Source of the DNA: a virus
Length of the DNA: 64,000 nucleotides
IMG/VR virus record: IMGVR_UViG_3300036790_000425
Coordinates: 98,436-162,435 of that record
Reading direction: 5' to 3' (one strand)
The notes under the pieces are model-generated. The model was not told the DNA's origin. It made no database searches and saw nothing but the letters and a program-made list of their open reading frames with translations. Shown here in pieces: positions 10,098 through 18,425 of this stretch; the first letter of the stretch is position 1; each line of letters opens with the position of its first letter. Made by a program: the position numbers and the translations under genes.

Positions 10098-12682
10098 TAC
10101 GACCCCCCGGTGCCCAGGCCGGGAATCGGCAGGTTAGTCCCGCTAGTCAGTCCTCCTGCTATGGGAAGGCCGATCAGCTGGCCGCCGGACTTGTTGCCCT
10201 TGCCCGGCAGCCGGGCCGGGGCCGCGATGTTGATGCTCGTGCTGAAGAAGCCGCCCGGCCCCATCTTGAAGCTGTGCGTGACCGTGGTGACGTAGGCCTG
10301 GAAGCCGAAGGCCGGGATCTGGGCCAGCATCCCGGGCCACAGCTCGGGCATGAAGGTGATCGGGATGTCCGCCGAGTACTGGTAGGCCCAGGACCGCATG
10401 AACAGGAACAGCGCGCTGAAGAACTCGCCCTGCGGGCCGATCACGCCGGGCAGCTGCTGGAGATCCGGGCGGGCGCCGAACCGGTTGTAGATGTAGCTGA
10501 TGAACTTCTGTGCCTGGGCCTTGGTCGGCTCCAGGCCGAATAGCGCGTACATGATCGCCGGGATGTCGATGCTGGCAATCCCGTCGGTGGTCATGGCGAA
10601 GATCACGTCGATCGGCAGCGTCTGGCCGGTGCCGGGGATCGAGATGCCGGAGGTCTGCCCGGTGCCCAGGTCGATCTGCTGGGCCGGCGGCGCCACGGTG
10701 TACTGATGGGTAACCAGGTTGGTGTCGTCCCAGTAGACGGTGAAGTCCTGTAGCTCGATCGGCTCGATCCGCATGATCGCGGCGGTGCCCCAGATCCCGT
10801 AGTAGTCCGGGAACCAGGCGATCAGGTCCCCGTTGGGCGCCGAGGAGTAGCTCCGCATGGTCGAGCCGAACAGGTTCTTCAGGTACGGCAGCAGCGGCTG
10901 GTCGTTGAGCAGGGCGCGCGGGCCGGTGAAGACGGCCGAGATCTGCGCGGCCTCCTCGTCGAAGATCGGGAACCAGGGGTTGTTCCCGAATAGCTTGTCG
11001 AACGGGTCATGCGGGTTGAACCAGGGCTCCTGGCTGGCCGTGGACAGCTGGAGGCCGCTGGCCGCGCCGCCCCCGCCGCCCGATGTCAGGGTGCCGCCGC
11101 CCGGCACCTTCTTGAACGGCGGGGAGTCGCCGTTGTAGCCGGAGTAGTCCACGCCCGGTACCAGGCCCGCGCAGTTCCAGTAGCTCGCGGTGTTGTCCAC
11201 CACGCCGGCGAAGGTGCCGGAGTGATGCGCGCCGACGGTCTGCTTCCCCGTGCCGCAGGAGATCTCCACGTGCGGCGCGGCTCCCGGCGGTCCCATGAAC
11301 ATCAGGGCGCCGGGGATGTTCATGCCCTTCTCGGCGGACACGATCCGGCCGCTGCCCTGGCACCAGGCGCTCTGCTCCTGGCTGGTCCGCGGGCAGCCGT
11401 TCAGCGAGCCCGTAGCGTGGTAGACGGACCACTGCACGAAGCTGGAGCAGTCCAGCAGCTTCGGGTGCGAGCTGTCGGGCGCGGAGTCGCCGCCCTCCTG
11501 GTAGGGGATCTTGAACGACTCGGTGACGCCGAGCGCGGTGCCCAGCAGGTCATTGGCCGTGGCCTTGCCGGACTTCCCGGCGGCGGCGGTCTGGCTGAAG
11601 CCAGCCGAGTTGGAGACCGAGCTGGCCCCCTGGCCGTTAGCCAGGATGTTGACGATCTGCGTGGCGAAGGTGTCGAACCTCTGGTAGTTCGAGCCGTCGG
11701 AGGTGGCGCTGCGCTGGACGGTCTGAGCCTCCATGCCCAGGGTCATCGAGTTGCGGTTCTTAATCGCCAGCAGCCGGCTGTAGAACTCCCTGAAAGCGTG
11801 CGTCGGGTTCATGATCTGGGCCAGCGTGCCCCAGCCCATCCCGGTCTCCTGCTGGAGCACGCCGTGGCTGGTGCCGGTGCCGCCCGCCAGGTTGCGCAGG
11901 CCGGACTCGTCATAGCCGGCCATGATGCCGACCACCGCGTCCCGGGCGGTGCCGCCCATCTGCATCACGATGTTGTAGGCCAGCACCGCCATGTTGGCCT
12001 GGCTCTGGTCGATCGCGAAGCCGGCGTAGGTCCCGGACTTCAGCGCGCCCGTCGGCACCGTGGTGCCGCCGCCCGTGGTGCCGCCGACAGTGCCCCCGGC
12101 ACCGAGCGTGGCGTAGAACTGCTGGGCCAGCTGGTCGGCCTTGGCCGTGTCAGCCTCGACTGCCTTGGCGATCTTGTAGGCCCAGGTCATCCAGGACTGC
12201 GGGATGCCGGCGATGTGCACCTTGCTTGCCGGCCAGCCCACCACGTTCTGGAGGATGGTCAGCACCGCGTTGGTGACCCCGCCGTCGTCGGGGTTCTTCA
12301 CCGCCGCCATCGCCTGGGCCACCAGGTTCTGGGAGGCGGCCAGGCCGGGGTCCCAGTACCACATCTGGAGCCGCTTCAGCGAGCACGAGGCGTTCAGCTT
12401 GACCGTGGATGGCCAGGCCGTGACCAGCGGCACCTGGTTCAGGTAGCCGGTGAAGCAGCGCAGCCAGCTGACCCGCTTCAGCATCACGATGATGCGGTCA
12501 TTGGGGGTGAAGATCCCGTCGTACTTGCGGCGCGGGTTCATCAGGGAGAAGTTGAAAGTCGAGATCCCGTCCGAGCGCCGGACCATGTTGCCCTCGGTCA
12601 GGTCATCGGAGATGTCGATGATCCCGTTGGACTGGGTCGAAATGTACACTTTTATGCCTGGGCTATAGAGAAACACCGCCAC
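10097..12682 (-). CDS. Baseplate hub protein with two peptidoglycan-hydrolase domains
   Basis: 861 residues. The N-terminus (to about 130) resembles gp27/gpD-type hub proteins. Residues about 215-340 look like a lytic-transglycosylase fold: VVGIMAGYDESGLRNL carries the catalytic-type Glu and HGVLQQETG the substrate-groove Gln. Residues about 370-490 form an NlpC/P60-like endopeptidase: LLDCSSFVQWSVYHA contains the catalytic Cys, and PHVEISCGTG the His. The C-terminus returns to hub-type beta sequence. Such fused hubs cut the cell wall during tail penetration. GTG start in a TAGTG overlap with the upstream gene. Confidence 0.88.
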   Translation of the reverse strand: MAVFLYSPGIKVYISTQSNGIIDISDDLTEGNMVRRSDGISTFNFSLMNPRRKYDGIFTPNDRIIVMLKRVSWLRCFTGYLNQVPLVTAWPSTVKLNASCSLKRLQMWYWDPGLAASQNLVAQAMAAVKNPDDGGVTNAVLTILQNVVGWPASKVHIAGIPQSWMTWAYKIAKAVEADTAKADQLAQQFYATLGAGGTVGGTTGGGTTVPTGALKSGTYAGFAIDQSQANMAVLAYNIVMQMGGTARDAVVGIMAGYDESGLRNLAGGTGTSHGVLQQETGMGWGTLAQIMNPTHAFREFYSRLLAIKNRNSMTLGMEAQTVQRSATSDGSNYQRFDTFATQIVNILANGQGASSVSNSAGFSQTAAAGKSGKATANDLLGTALGVTESFKIPYQEGGDSAPDSSHPKLLDCSSFVQWSVYHATGSLNGCPRTSQEQSAWCQGSGRIVSAEKGMNIPGALMFMGPPGAAPHVEISCGTGKQTVGAHHSGTFAGVVDNTASYWNCAGLVPGVDYSGYNGDSPPFKKVPGGGTLTSGGGGGAASGLQLSTASQEPWFNPHDPFDKLFGNNPWFPIFDEEAAQISAVFTGPRALLNDQPLLPYLKNLFGSTMRSYSSAPNGDLIAWFPDYYGIWGTAAIMRIEPIELQDFTVYWDDTNLVTHQYTVAPPAQQIDLGTGQTSGISIPGTGQTLPIDVIFAMTTDGIASIDIPAIMYALFGLEPTKAQAQKFISYIYNRFGARPDLQQLPGVIGPQGEFFSALFLFMRSWAYQYSADIPITFMPELWPGMLAQIPAFGFQAYVTTVTHSFKMGPGGFFSTSINIAAPARLPGKGNKSGGQLIGLPIAGGLTSGTNLPIPGLGTGGS

Positions 12683-13344
12683 TAGAACTCACCCGCCCCG
12701 GGCGGGACCGGGCCGCCGCCGCGCAGCGGCGGGGGCGGGGTGGGCACCACCGGGGTGCCGGGGTCCGGGACCGAGCCCGCCGGCGGGATGACATGCGTGT
12801 AGCTCTGCGGCACCCTGGTGCCCTGGAGCTGGGTGCCGAACGGGTAGAAGTACTGGATCGCCTTGTCCGACCTGAACGCCGTCCACTTGTTGATCACCGT
12901 GCTGACCGGCGGAGTCGGGTCCTGCTGGCTCGGCCCGAAGGCGGCCTCAAACAGGAACACCGGGCTGAACATCATCATCCCGGTGTGGGCGCCCCACTCG
13001 TACCCCTGAAGCGGCACCCCGCGCTGGTAGAAGTCCCGCCGCGGCACGCTGACGGTCAGGTACGGGTACTGGGTACGGACGATGTTCGGATCCAGGGCCC
13101 ACTGCGCGTAGTCGCTCAGCCAGTTGGTGAGGTGCGCCCGCTCGGTCCAGTCCTTCAGCAGGATCTGCACGCTGAACTGCTGGTTCGCGGTCTTGTGCGG
13201 GTAGTAGGACCGGTGGATCCGGGCCACGTCCTCCGCGGCCACCATCTGGGTGCCGAAGGACAGGTCCCCGGCGCGGACCTTGTAGGTGTGCCGGGTGCCG
13301 CCGCGGGCGTAGCCCAGCGTGCAGTTAAGACCGGCCCGGGTCAT
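12682..13344 (-). CDS. Tail/baseplate protein between tape measure and hub
   Basis: 220 residues beginning MTRAGLNCTLGYARGG. Soluble, with a Pro-rich tail (PTPPPPLRGGG). It contains LKDWTERAHLTNWLSDYAQW, which resembles tail proteins found just before the hub in actinobacterial myoviruses. It overlaps the upstream small gene by 20 bases and the hub gene at its stop. Likely a hub or tube-distal component; this is inferred from order and I cannot name a family. Confidence 0.72.
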   Translation of the reverse strand: MTRAGLNCTLGYARGGTRHTYKVRAGDLSFGTQMVAAEDVARIHRSYYPHKTANQQFSVQILLKDWTERAHLTNWLSDYAQWALDPNIVRTQYPYLTVSVPRRDFYQRGVPLQGYEWGAHTGMMMFSPVFLFEAAFGPSQQDPTPPVSTVINKWTAFRSDKAIQYFYPFGTQLQGTRVPQSYTHVIPPAGSVPDPGTPVVPTPPPPLRGGGPVPPGAGEF

Positions 13345-13585
13345 CGGTGCTCACCTGCCCGGCGTCCAGGTCGGAGTCGTCGGCCACGCTGTCTGCCGGG
13401 GCGGCCTCGGGGGCGTAGACGGGCACGCCCAGGGTCTCCAGCTCAGTCGCGGTCACGTCGTGCACGAGCCGGTACTGAGTCATGCCGAAGCCCATCATCG
13501 GCACCATCACGGCCTCGGGGGCCGCGACCGGCATCGAGATCGGCACGTCTGAGCCCCAGACGGGGCGGTCGGTGATCGCCATCAC
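13325..13585 (-). CDS. Small tail-operon protein, unknown function
   Basis: 86 residues starting MMAITDRPVWG; the second Met at 13582 is an alternative start. A CCCCGGAAG motif lies between the stop of the previous gene and the start. The middle is hydrophobic and Met-rich (VMVPMMGFGMTQYRLVHDV) and the C-terminal 35 residues are acidic. It overlaps the next gene by 20 bases. No family recognised. Confidence 0.65.
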   Translation of the reverse strand: MMAITDRPVWGSDVPISMPVAAPEAVMVPMMGFGMTQYRLVHDVTATELETLGVPVYAPEAAPADSVADDSDLDAGQVSTDDPGRS

Positions 13586-13597
13586 TGCTTCCGGGGC

Positions 13598-14263
13598 CTA
13601 CGCATGCGGGGAGAAGTTGCCGGGCGGCGAACCCTTCACGGGATGACCGCCGCCGGTCTTCTTCTTCGGCAGCGTGCCGGTGGCCTGGCCGTTATAAGCC
13701 GTGAAGTGCCAGCCGACGCCGGCCGAGATCCGGGCCATGTACGCGCTGATCGCGTCATAGGCCTTCTGGCTGAACACGCCGTTGGAGCTGCCCGCCTTGA
13801 CCAGCGCGGTGCTGGCGTCCTGGACGATGAACAGGGTCAGCGTGTAGCGCTGGTTGAGCTTGCCCGGGGTCATGATCACCGAGTTGCCGCCGTCGGGGTC
13901 GGTGAGCGCCTTGACATAGACCTGGAAGCGCCAGTTCTTCGGCGGGTAGCTGAAGATCGCAGGCCGGTGCATGACGGCCTGGGCAGTGGCATCCCGGCTC
14001 TGGAACTCCATGATCCGGGTGACCACGTCCAGGAACTGGCTAGCCTGCTGCCAGCTCTCGCCGTGCTTCGCGTCCTGGTGGTCCTGGCCGAGGCTGCCGG
14101 TTACGGTCAGGTCATCGAGATAGGCGCCGATGACCTGGATCACCCGGCCGCCGATGGTCTCGACGACGTTGGTGATCACCTGCCAGTTCCAGCTGATGTT
14201 CTCGGGATCAAGCCGGAAGGCCACCGCGGGGCCGCCGGGGTAACCGAGAGTTGCCGTGCCCAA
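13598..14263 (-). CDS. Tail protein, unknown family
   Basis: 221 residues if started at the TTG at 14263, which follows AGGAGG closely and begins LGTATLGYPGG. A longer open frame upstream runs across a promoter and an opposing gene and is rejected. The body has conserved-looking segments (ENISWNWQVITNVVETIGGRVIQV, read in pieces) and ends in a Lys/Gly-rich tail. Position after the tape measure suggests a distal tail protein, which is inference. A CCCCGGAAG motif and a candidate minus-strand promoter lie just upstream. Confidence 0.72.
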   Translation of the reverse strand: MGTATLGYPGGPAVAFRLDPENISWNWQVITNVVETIGGRVIQVIGAYLDDLTVTGSLGQDHQDAKHGESWQQASQFLDVVTRIMEFQSRDATAQAVMHRPAIFSYPPKNWRFQVYVKALTDPDGGNSVIMTPGKLNQRYTLTLFIVQDASTALVKAGSSNGVFSQKAYDAISAYMARISAGVGWHFTAYNGQATGTLPKKKTGGGHPVKGSPPGNFSPHA

Positions 14264-14338
14264 CCTGCCTCCTCGCCTCACGCCTTCCGGGGCCGGGACA
14301 GGTAGCACGTTAGTAAGAAACCCTGTTATGATGAGGTC

Positions 14339-14752
14339 ATGAGCAGACGAGGCACCCACCGCAGCGGTCACGAGAAGGACCTGAAGGCACTCGCCGGCGT
14401 CACCTCGTTCTGCCTGGGGGTGCCCCTGCTGATCTCCAGCGTCACCGAGCTGCTGCGGTACTCCCCCTACGAGGACCCGGGCGCCGGGACCGCCGGCCTG
14501 TGGCTGGGCATCGCCGCGGTGCTGGCCATCTGCATCCCGGTGCTCGCGCTGGTCATCCTGATCGTCCGGCTGGCCGCGGCGGACTACCTGGCCTGGAGGC
14601 GGTCGCTGTCTCCCGTGCAGCGGGCCCTGGTCGGCTGGGGCGAGTTCGCTGCCCTGCTGGGCGCGCACCTGCTCATCCGGCACCACCACCGCGAGACCAG
14701 CGCGCGGCTGACCGCCAGCGTCATGGGCGACACGCCCGAGGTGCCCTCTTGA
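14339..14752 (+). CDS. Two-helix membrane protein
   Basis: 137 residues on the opposite strand to the tail operon. Two membrane segments are clear: about residues 18-40 (TSFCLGVPLLISSVTEL) and 52-80 (GLWLGIAAVLAICIPVLALV). The N-terminus is basic. A TATGAT box sits exactly 6 bases upstream of the ATG, so the mRNA may be leaderless. Four bases after its stop comes the SLOG-type gene. Function unknown. Confidence 0.75.
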   Translation: MSRRGTHRSGHEKDLKALAGVTSFCLGVPLLISSVTELLRYSPYEDPGAGTAGLWLGIAAVLAICIPVLALVILIVRLAAADYLAWRRSLSPVQRALVGWGEFAALLGAHLLIRHHHRETSARLTASVMGDTPEVPS

Positions 14753-14757
14753 CCAGC

Positions 14758-15261
14758 ATGCGGGTCCTGGTCTTCGGCTCGCCCGGCTACGACGATGAGC
14801 TGTCGCTGCGGGCTGCGCTGGACGAGCTGTTCGACAAGGCGCCGATGAACGGGGACCTGGTCGTGCTGGCCGGGCGTGAGGGGTGCGAGGGACCTGAGGC
14901 GATCGCCAGGTCCTGGGCTCAGGAGATGATCGCGGACAAGATGCCGGTACTCCTGGAGGACCGCCCGGAGATCCCGGAGGCGACCTTCGCGGAGGGCTGC
15001 CTGGTGGCAATCCGGACCGGGGACCCGATGCTGGACCCGGCCTCCCGGCGCGAGCTGACCGAGCTGGCCCGGATCCTGATGGCCCGGGGCCTCCGGGTGC
15101 GGGTCGTGGTCCAGGGACACGCCCAGGGGCTGCCGGAGGACCTGGCCGGCGGACCGGGCGGGCGCGTCCTGGGTACCGTTACCCGGCGCAGCGGGATGAA
15201 CCGCGGAAACGATGCCAGTCCCGGCCGTCCCGGCTCAAAGCCACCGCATCACGGGCGCTAG
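14758..15261 (+). CDS. SLOG/DUF2493-like putative nucleotide-binding protein
   Basis: 167 residues from ATG 14758; a TTG at 14749, overlapping the previous stop and better spaced from GAGG, is an alternative. MRVLVFGSPGYDDELSLRAAL followed by VVLAGREGCEGPEAIARSWA matches the Rossmann-type pattern of DUF2493/YspA-like SLOG proteins, where the GxGxGAD-like loop binds a nucleotide-derived ligand. SLOG proteins occur in anti-phage and stress signalling, so a counter-defence or signalling role is possible but not shown. The 3' end overlaps the convergent gene by 83 bases. Confidence 0.7.
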   Translation: MRVLVFGSPGYDDELSLRAALDELFDKAPMNGDLVVLAGREGCEGPEAIARSWAQEMIADKMPVLLEDRPEIPEATFAEGCLVAIRTGDPMLDPASRRELTELARILMARGLRVRVVVQGHAQGLPEDLAGGPGGRVLGTVTRRSGMNRGNDASPGRPGSKPPHHGR

Positions 15262-15676
15262 CCGACGGGCTGCCGCTGATCAGGATCTGAGTGCCGCCGA
15301 TCGTCCTCCCGTCGTCGGCCGCCGGGATCCGCCACAGCCCGCGGGCCGGCACGTCCCGCGACTCATACCACGCGATGCACTCGGCGGTCGCCTGTGCCGC
15401 GGCGGATCCCCCGGCAGCGATCCACAGGGCGCCGATCTGAGCGGCGCTGAGAGGCACGGAGAGAGCCGGGATACCCGGCAGTGCCAGCGGAGCACGGTCA
15501 TGGCCGTGGCGCGCCGGGGAGAGCGCCACGGAGGCACTCAGGGCGGGCAGCGCTGCTGCTGCCGCGGACGGGCGGGCAGCTGGCGGGGAGCCCGGGACGA
15601 TGACCAGGATGGCGGACGCGATGGCGAGGAAGGCCAGGACGGCCGCCTTCCTGCGCCAGGTGACCTGAGGGAGCAT
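15179..15676 (-). CDS. Secreted lytic transglycosylase-like protein
   Basis: 165 residues. The N-terminus is a signal peptide or anchor (WRRKAAVLAFLAIASAILVIV). The second half, SAAQIGALWIAAGGSAAAQA then CIAWYESRDVPARGLWRI, resembles the transglycosylase core of actinobacterial resuscitation-type proteins in which ESGG...GLWQI holds the catalytic Glu and the groove; here it reads YESRD...GLWRI. It may help lysis or wall remodelling. Convergent with, and overlapping, the SLOG-type gene. A Shine-Dalgarno is weak (GGAG). Confidence 0.6.
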   Translation of the reverse strand: MLPQVTWRRKAAVLAFLAIASAILVIVPGSPPAARPSAAAAALPALSASVALSPARHGHDRAPLALPGIPALSVPLSAAQIGALWIAAGGSAAAQATAECIAWYESRDVPARGLWRIPAADDGRTIGGTQILISGSPSASARDAVALSRDGRDWHRFRGSSRCAG

Positions 15677-15787
15677 GAGTCTCCAGAGCTGGCAGGAGCG
15701 CCCTCGGGCAGTACGTACAGGCCTGTGCCTAGGCGCCTGGCATCCCGGAAAGTAACACGATGGTCACGCCGGGAAGTGCGATTCACA

Positions 15788-18160
15788 TCACCTCGAAGCC
15801 TGGGCCGGGTAGGGGTTGGCCGGGGCCGAGCTGGTCGCCGCAGCCTCGTCGTTGTAGTCCGGCAGCAGCTTCAGCAGCTTCTGGGCCTCGCTGTTCAGGC
15901 CGATCGTGACGGACTTGCCGCCGCCCGCCGGGGTCGTGACCGCGCCGGGGTGCGACTTCTGGAACTGCTGGAGTGAGGTGCCGAGCTGGCCGGGGGCCTT
16001 GCGCTTCTTCTCGGCCGCGGTCTGCGCGCCGGAGTTGATCAGGCCGTGCGTGATGGCGGAGGTGTCCCCGATCGCGGTGCCCTTGGAGTTGTAGAACTCG
16101 ACCTGGCCGGCCTCCAGCTCGTTCGGGTAGTAGCGCATCGCGTCGGCCAGCGACATCACCCGCGAGCCGTTGCTGGTGGACACCTTCACCGAGTCGGCCT
16201 GGCCGGTGTTCTGGAGCAGGGCCTCCAGCACGGGGCTGCGCTGGCCGGCCGTCTTCTCGTTGCGCAGGTAAGCCGAGGCCGCCGTGCCGCCGGAGGACAT
16301 CAGGTTCTGCTGCCAGGTCCGGCCCGGGGTCATCATCCCGGTGTGAACTCCCTGACCCGAGGAGGTCGGCCCGGTCGGCAGCGCCAGGCCGTACCGCCCG
16401 GTCGGGGCGCCGCCCTGGCCGGGACGGACGTTCGCCCCGGACGGGGTGCCCAGCGCGGAGTTGTGGCTGGCCTCGTTCACGCCCGCGGACTGGCTGACGA
16501 TCCACTGGAACGCCTGGTCCGGGTTCATGCTGACGCCGGTCAGCCCGGAAATCTCCTGGGCCCACAGCTGCTCGTTGATGTTGCCCTTCAGCTGCCACTG
16601 GTTCAGGAACTGCTGGGCCACCTGGTCGCGGATGGTCGGGTTCGACATGATCGCCTTGCCGCCGCCGACGCCGGAGATCATCTGGTTCAGCGAGGACTGC
16701 ATCTGCTGGGTCATCAGCCCGCCGGCGGACAGGAACTGCATGTTCTGGCCGGCCAGCAGCTGGTTGTAGGCCTTCGGGTTGTTCCGGGCGGTGTACTGGA
16801 GCTGGGACGGGTTGATCCCGCTCATCCCGCTCAGCAGGTACTGGCGGGCGCTGGACAGCTCGCCGCTGAAGTTGACCCCGGAGAACTCCTTACCCATCGA
16901 GGCCTGCATCGAGGCGACCCCGCCGGCGATCGCGGGAGACCCGCCCCCGGCGCCCATCTGCTGGGCCCCGGCGAAGTACTGGATGAAGTTCTGCCGGGCG
17001 GCGTTGGCGTTGGTGCCCGCCTGGCCGGCCGTGTCAGACACCGACTTGAGCGCGTCAGACACGTTATTCAGGTTGGTCACCGCGTTCTGGCTGGCCACCT
17101 GGAGTGCCTGCGCCGACTGGTTCACGTCCATGCCCGTGGAGGTGTAGTTGTGGTAGATGAAGTCCAGGGCGCTCTGCCGGTTCTGCATCTGCCCGGACTC
17201 ACCCACGGCCGCCTGGTTGTAGCCCATCGAGGTGACCGCCCCGAAGGCAGCCGAGGCAGCCCCCTCGGGCATCCGGCCGAACATGGACAGCCCGTAGGCC
17301 GCCGCATGCAGCCGCTCGGTCTGGGCGCCCAGGTTCGAGCCGCCCTCGATCTCCTGGTAGGTCCGCCCGGCCTCGCGCTGGTTCAGGTAGAAGTTGGCGA
17401 TCCCGCTGCCAGCGTCGGCCGCCAGGCCGATCACCGGGAGCTGGCGCAGCTGGCTGCCCAGCCCGCTGAGGCCGCCGGACATGGCAACCCGGGCGCCGAC
17501 CTGCTGGAGCACCGCGGCACTCTGGAGTCCGCCGCGGCCGGGCGTGGCATGGCGGCCGGTACCGGAGATGAGCCCGGCCAGTCCGGTCCGGCCGGCGATC
17601 GGGTTGACGGGGGCGTTCGCGGCCGGGGCCCCGGCGGAGGCCGAGCCCGCGGCGGCGGCAGCGGCAGCACCCGAGCCAGCCGGTGCCGAGGCTGACGACG
17701 GCGTGCCAGCGGGGGTGCCGCCGGGCGGCTGCGCGGGGGTGGCCCCGGCCGAGGAGGGAGTTCCGGCCGGGGTCCCGCCGCCCCCGGAGCCGCCGCCGGG
17801 AGTCTCGTAGAGCGGCATGCCGGCTACCCACTGGCCGAGCTTCTGGGCGCCGTATGCCTGGAGGTTCTGCATGCTCGACAGCGCGCCCATCGGGGACACC
17901 TGGGTCTGCCGGGTGCCGTGCAGGCTGCCGCCCGCCCCGGCGACCTGCTGGAGCACGTCCTGGCGCAGCTGCGGCTGGCCCGCCATCTGGTAGCGCGAGT
18001 CAGCGCTGATGATGCGCTCCTGCATCGCGGTCTGGGCCTGGATGACCCGCTCCAGGCTGGCGATCGAGCGCGCCATGACCTGGAAGCCCTGAGTCATCTG
18101 CACGCCGGGATCCTGCCGGACCGACTGGTCCGGCTGGCCGTCGGGGAACGGGATCGTCAT
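15788..18160 (-). CDS. Tape measure protein
   Basis: 790 residues. Long Gln/Ala-rich helices (SIASLERVIQAQTAMQERI), a low-complexity Pro/Gly/Ala stretch (about 120-180), a hydrophobic central part, and Asn/Ser-rich helices (SQNAVTNLNNVSDALKSVS). It follows the frameshifted chaperone pair, the canonical place of the tape measure. At about 1.5 angstrom per residue the length would suit a tail of roughly 120 nm. Start ATG at 18160 overlaps the stop of the small upstream gene and has GCGGAGG before it. Confidence 0.85.
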   Translation of the reverse strand: MTIPFPDGQPDQSVRQDPGVQMTQGFQVMARSIASLERVIQAQTAMQERIISADSRYQMAGQPQLRQDVLQQVAGAGGSLHGTRQTQVSPMGALSSMQNLQAYGAQKLGQWVAGMPLYETPGGGSGGGGTPAGTPSSAGATPAQPPGGTPAGTPSSASAPAGSGAAAAAAAGSASAGAPAANAPVNPIAGRTGLAGLISGTGRHATPGRGGLQSAAVLQQVGARVAMSGGLSGLGSQLRQLPVIGLAADAGSGIANFYLNQREAGRTYQEIEGGSNLGAQTERLHAAAYGLSMFGRMPEGAASAAFGAVTSMGYNQAAVGESGQMQNRQSALDFIYHNYTSTGMDVNQSAQALQVASQNAVTNLNNVSDALKSVSDTAGQAGTNANAARQNFIQYFAGAQQMGAGGGSPAIAGGVASMQASMGKEFSGVNFSGELSSARQYLLSGMSGINPSQLQYTARNNPKAYNQLLAGQNMQFLSAGGLMTQQMQSSLNQMISGVGGGKAIMSNPTIRDQVAQQFLNQWQLKGNINEQLWAQEISGLTGVSMNPDQAFQWIVSQSAGVNEASHNSALGTPSGANVRPGQGGAPTGRYGLALPTGPTSSGQGVHTGMMTPGRTWQQNLMSSGGTAASAYLRNEKTAGQRSPVLEALLQNTGQADSVKVSTSNGSRVMSLADAMRYYPNELEAGQVEFYNSKGTAIGDTSAITHGLINSGAQTAAEKKRKAPGQLGTSLQQFQKSHPGAVTTPAGGGKSVTIGLNSEAQKLLKLLPDYNDEAAATSSAPANPYPAQASR

Positions 18161-18333
18161 GGTGCCTCCGCATCTTCCGGGGGCCAGCCGTCGGAGTTAT
18201 CAGTGGCCAGGTCAGCCAGCGGGTCGGCGCCCTGGTCCCGGTCGCTGCGGTAGCCGAGCCGCTGGCGCAGCCACCAGGCGTCCCGGCACGAGTTATAGCC
18301 CTGGCAGCGCAGGTGATCGCAGTCCGTGTTCAC
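18157..18333 (-). CDS. Small Cys-containing protein upstream of tape measure
   Basis: 58 residues from GTG 18333 with GGGAG upstream; the stop overlaps the tape-measure ATG (ATGA). The N-terminus has four residues that could bind metal (CDHLRC, then CRDAWW). The C-terminus is acidic. Reading frame, ribosome site and coupling support it as real. No family recognised. Confidence 0.65.
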   Translation of the reverse strand: MNTDCDHLRCQGYNSCRDAWWLRQRLGYRSDRDQGADPLADLATDNSDGWPPEDAEAP

Positions 18334-18425
18334 TGGTCCGGGACTCCCGTCCGCGAGGGGTTCTGTTAATCCCTCATATGCGAAGAGAGTCCGGTTACCC
18401 CACGCGGCGTGAGGCCACGGTCTGG

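Noticed and set aside
16046-17695. 549-codon plus-strand frame opposite the tape measure
   Set aside because: Composition (G, R, H, L) is typical of antisense shadow; tape-measure frame is convincing.
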